Assembly (NCBI GenBank): GCA_031257955.1
Contig: JAIRNQ010000339.1
Span: forward strand, 1 to 6,034
Source: Deltaproteobacteria bacterium
Lineage (GTDB): Bacteria; Desulfobacterota; Desulfarculia; Adiutricales; Adiutricaceae
Direction: 5' to 3'
Length of the DNA stretch: 6,034 bases
The position numbers and the translations under genes were made by a program. Positions 5,240-6,034 of this stretch are shown piece after piece. The notes beneath the pieces are model-generated. The model ran no database searches, was not told the origin of the DNA, and was given only the letters and a program-made list of their open reading frames with translations. Numbering within the stretch: the first letter of the stretch is position 1; every line of letters begins with the position of its first letter.

Positions 5240-5306
5240 GCAGAATTCCTAACTTTTACGATTTGACTATCCTTTAGACAAACAAACTAATCCAAAAAGG
5301 TAGAAC
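5189..5306 (+). repeat. Duplicated gene-end plus intergenic segment, copy 2
   Basis: This is homologous to 4232-4349 at an offset of about 957 bp. It includes the identical ribosome binding site block AAAAAGGTAGAAC (AAAAAGG at 5294-5300, 6 nt before the ATG at 5307). Confidence 0.8.
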
Positions 5307-6034
5307 ATGTTACACATTTTTAAAACGCTTCTCGCCCTGGCCATCTTGGCCCAGCTTCTCCCCAACTTCGCCTCGGCCGACGGGGCCAACCGGCAAAGCG
5401 GCCGCGGCCTTCGGCCAATCCAGGATATCGGCGGTGATTCTTTCGACCTACCTCCCTCCAACCCCTGGACTGGCGCCGGGCAATCCGGGCGCCTTTCTGC
5501 CGAAAACGCTCCGGACTTCGGCAATGGGGCCGGCCTTGATACCGGCCTTGACGCAAGCCTGGACGCCAGCCTGGAATCGGGCCTCGAAGTCGGCTTGGAC
5601 GATGGCTTGACTGACGATTCGACCGCCAACCCGGCGGGCGAAAGGGGATTGGGTTTTGGCGATAACCGGACCCAAAGCCGCCGCCAGTCGCCCGAATCCT
5701 CCCGGGAATATCGCTCAGGGAGAGGCAGCGACAATGACCATGACCGGTCCTGGGAGCGCCACCGCTCCGGGAGGAACCATGGCCACGGCAAGGGCTACGG
5801 CCCGCGTAGCCATCAAAGTCGCGACCACGACCGCGACCGGTCCTGGGAGCGCCACCGCTCCGGGCGGAACCATGGCCACGTCAAGGGCTACGGCCAGCGT
5901 AGCCACCAAAACCGCGACCACGGTCACGGCCGGTCCTGGGACCGCCACCGCTACGGGAGGAACCATGGCCACGGCAAGGGCTACGGCCAGCGTAGCCACC
6001 AAAGCCGCGACTACGGTCACGGCCGGTCCTGGGA
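5307..6034 (+). CDS. Secreted repeat protein B, paralogue of the gene at 4350 (3' end outside window)
   Basis: There are 242 full codons without a stop to the right edge. The signal peptide occupies residues 1-24 (MLHIFKTLLALAILAQ..., FASA before D25). The next region is nearly identical to protein A (ADGANRQSGRGLRPIQD, SGRLSAENAPDFGNGAG). Acidic tetrads are at 76-103 (GLDT, GLDA, SLDA, SLES, GLEV, GLDD, GLTD). Protein A has about 14 extra residues after this block (PSGDPSLENQRYSN) that are absent here. From about residue 142 come at least three full 31-residue basic repeats and part of a fourth, more and more regular than in protein A (RSWERHRSGRNHGHGKGYG). The upstream spacer is the duplicated segment shared with 4350, so it is probably co-transcribed with its neighbours. 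The complete C-terminus, and whether it keeps the GFGxxIGF end, cannot be seen. Confidence 0.8.
   Translation, partial: MLHIFKTLLALAILAQLLPNFASADGANRQSGRGLRPIQDIGGDSFDLPPSNPWTGAGQSGRLSAENAPDFGNGAGLDTGLDASLDASLESGLEVGLDDGLTDDSTANPAGERGLGFGDNRTQSRRQSPESSREYRSGRGSDNDHDRSWERHRSGRNHGHGKGYGPRSHQSRDHDRDRSWERHRSGRNHGHVKGYGQRSHQNRDHGHGRSWDRHRYGRNHGHGKGYGQRSHQSRDYGHGRSW
5532..5615 (+). repeat. Seven 12-bp units encoding acidic GLDx tetrads, second copy
   Basis: Same number and position (residues 76-103) as in the gene at 4350, with different residues in units 2-4 (GLDA, SLDA, SLES). The count is conserved despite substitutions, suggesting the block length matters or the duplication is recent. Confidence 0.75.
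5730..6034 (+). repeat. 93-bp tandem repeats in secreted protein B (continues past the window)
   Basis: Units are 5730-5822, 5823-5915, 5916-6008 and a partial one from 6009 to the edge. The encoded core is RSWxRHRxGRNHGHxKGYGxRSHQxR. Variation is mostly at Asp/His/Arg-rich unit starts and single-residue changes (G to V, S to Y). Confidence 0.9.

Noticed and set aside
5267..5791. 174-codon minus-strand open frame, and similar long minus frames at 4591-5184, 4692-5072 and 5715-6020
   Set aside because: They lie antisense to the repeat genes and mirror their periodic, C-ending codons. The sense strand has signal peptides, ribosome binding sites and repeats in register, so these are shadows.
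4815..6034. CRISPR-like array
   Set aside because: The 93-bp repeats are contiguous, in frame and protein-coding with no unique spacers.

Overview
The window reads as a bacterial accessory region. Protein-coding stretches are GC-rich and strongly biased to C at third codon positions, while the spacers are AT-rich. The secreted products carry ordinary Sec signal peptides with AxA cleavage sites, and the promoter-like elements resemble sigma-70 sites. I cannot place the organism more precisely. There is no phylogenetic marker, rRNA, tRNA, transposase or CRISPR array, so this is not an obvious mobile element.

Layout. (1) 1-1547: a WG-repeat protein on the + strand, entering from the left edge. 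It is split by a -1 frameshift near 1183-1188 into a long N-terminal frame and a 120-codon C-terminal frame. (2) 1548-2731: about 1.2 kb without an intact gene. On the minus strand between about 2326 and 2061 it holds a previously unlisted, decayed protein-coding remnant of about 88 codons, also broken by a -1 shift. The right half is AT-rich and contains promoter-like sites. (3) 2732-2968: a small gene for a 78-residue, signal-peptide-bearing basic protein, a shortened paralogue of the next gene. (4) 2969-3654: a 686-bp spacer rich in inverted repeats. It repeats an unusual T-tract/A-tract element joined to TTGAC that also precedes the small gene. (5) 3655-4284: a 209-residue secreted basic protein with a glycine/aromatic C-terminus. 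(6) 4350-5129 and 5307-6034 (open at the right edge): two near-identical tandem paralogues. Each encodes a signal peptide, an acidic block of GLDx tetrads, and a basic His/Gly/Arg region built from 31-residue (93-bp) repeats. A frame-shifted C-terminal remnant between them (5126-5239) matches the C-terminus of the 209-residue protein.

How the parts relate. From 2732 onward the region looks like one family of secreted low-complexity proteins that has grown by tandem duplication. The signal peptides, 3' ends, intergenic DNA and ribosome binding sites are shared between copies. The two large paralogues are offset by about 957 bp, and that offset includes the intergenic spacer. The genes from 3655 onward are close together on one strand and may be one transcript, preceded by a long structured leader. 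No enzymatic function can be read from them. Export plus charge-segregated, His-rich repeats suggests a cell-surface or extracellular binding or matrix role, which is inference. The WG-repeat gene is also of a repeat class usually found in surface or interaction proteins, but nothing ties it functionally to the array.

The main points for follow-up are the undescribed repeat-protein array, the duplicated A-tract/TTGAC element with its long structured leader, and three -1 frame breaks that share the same local context.
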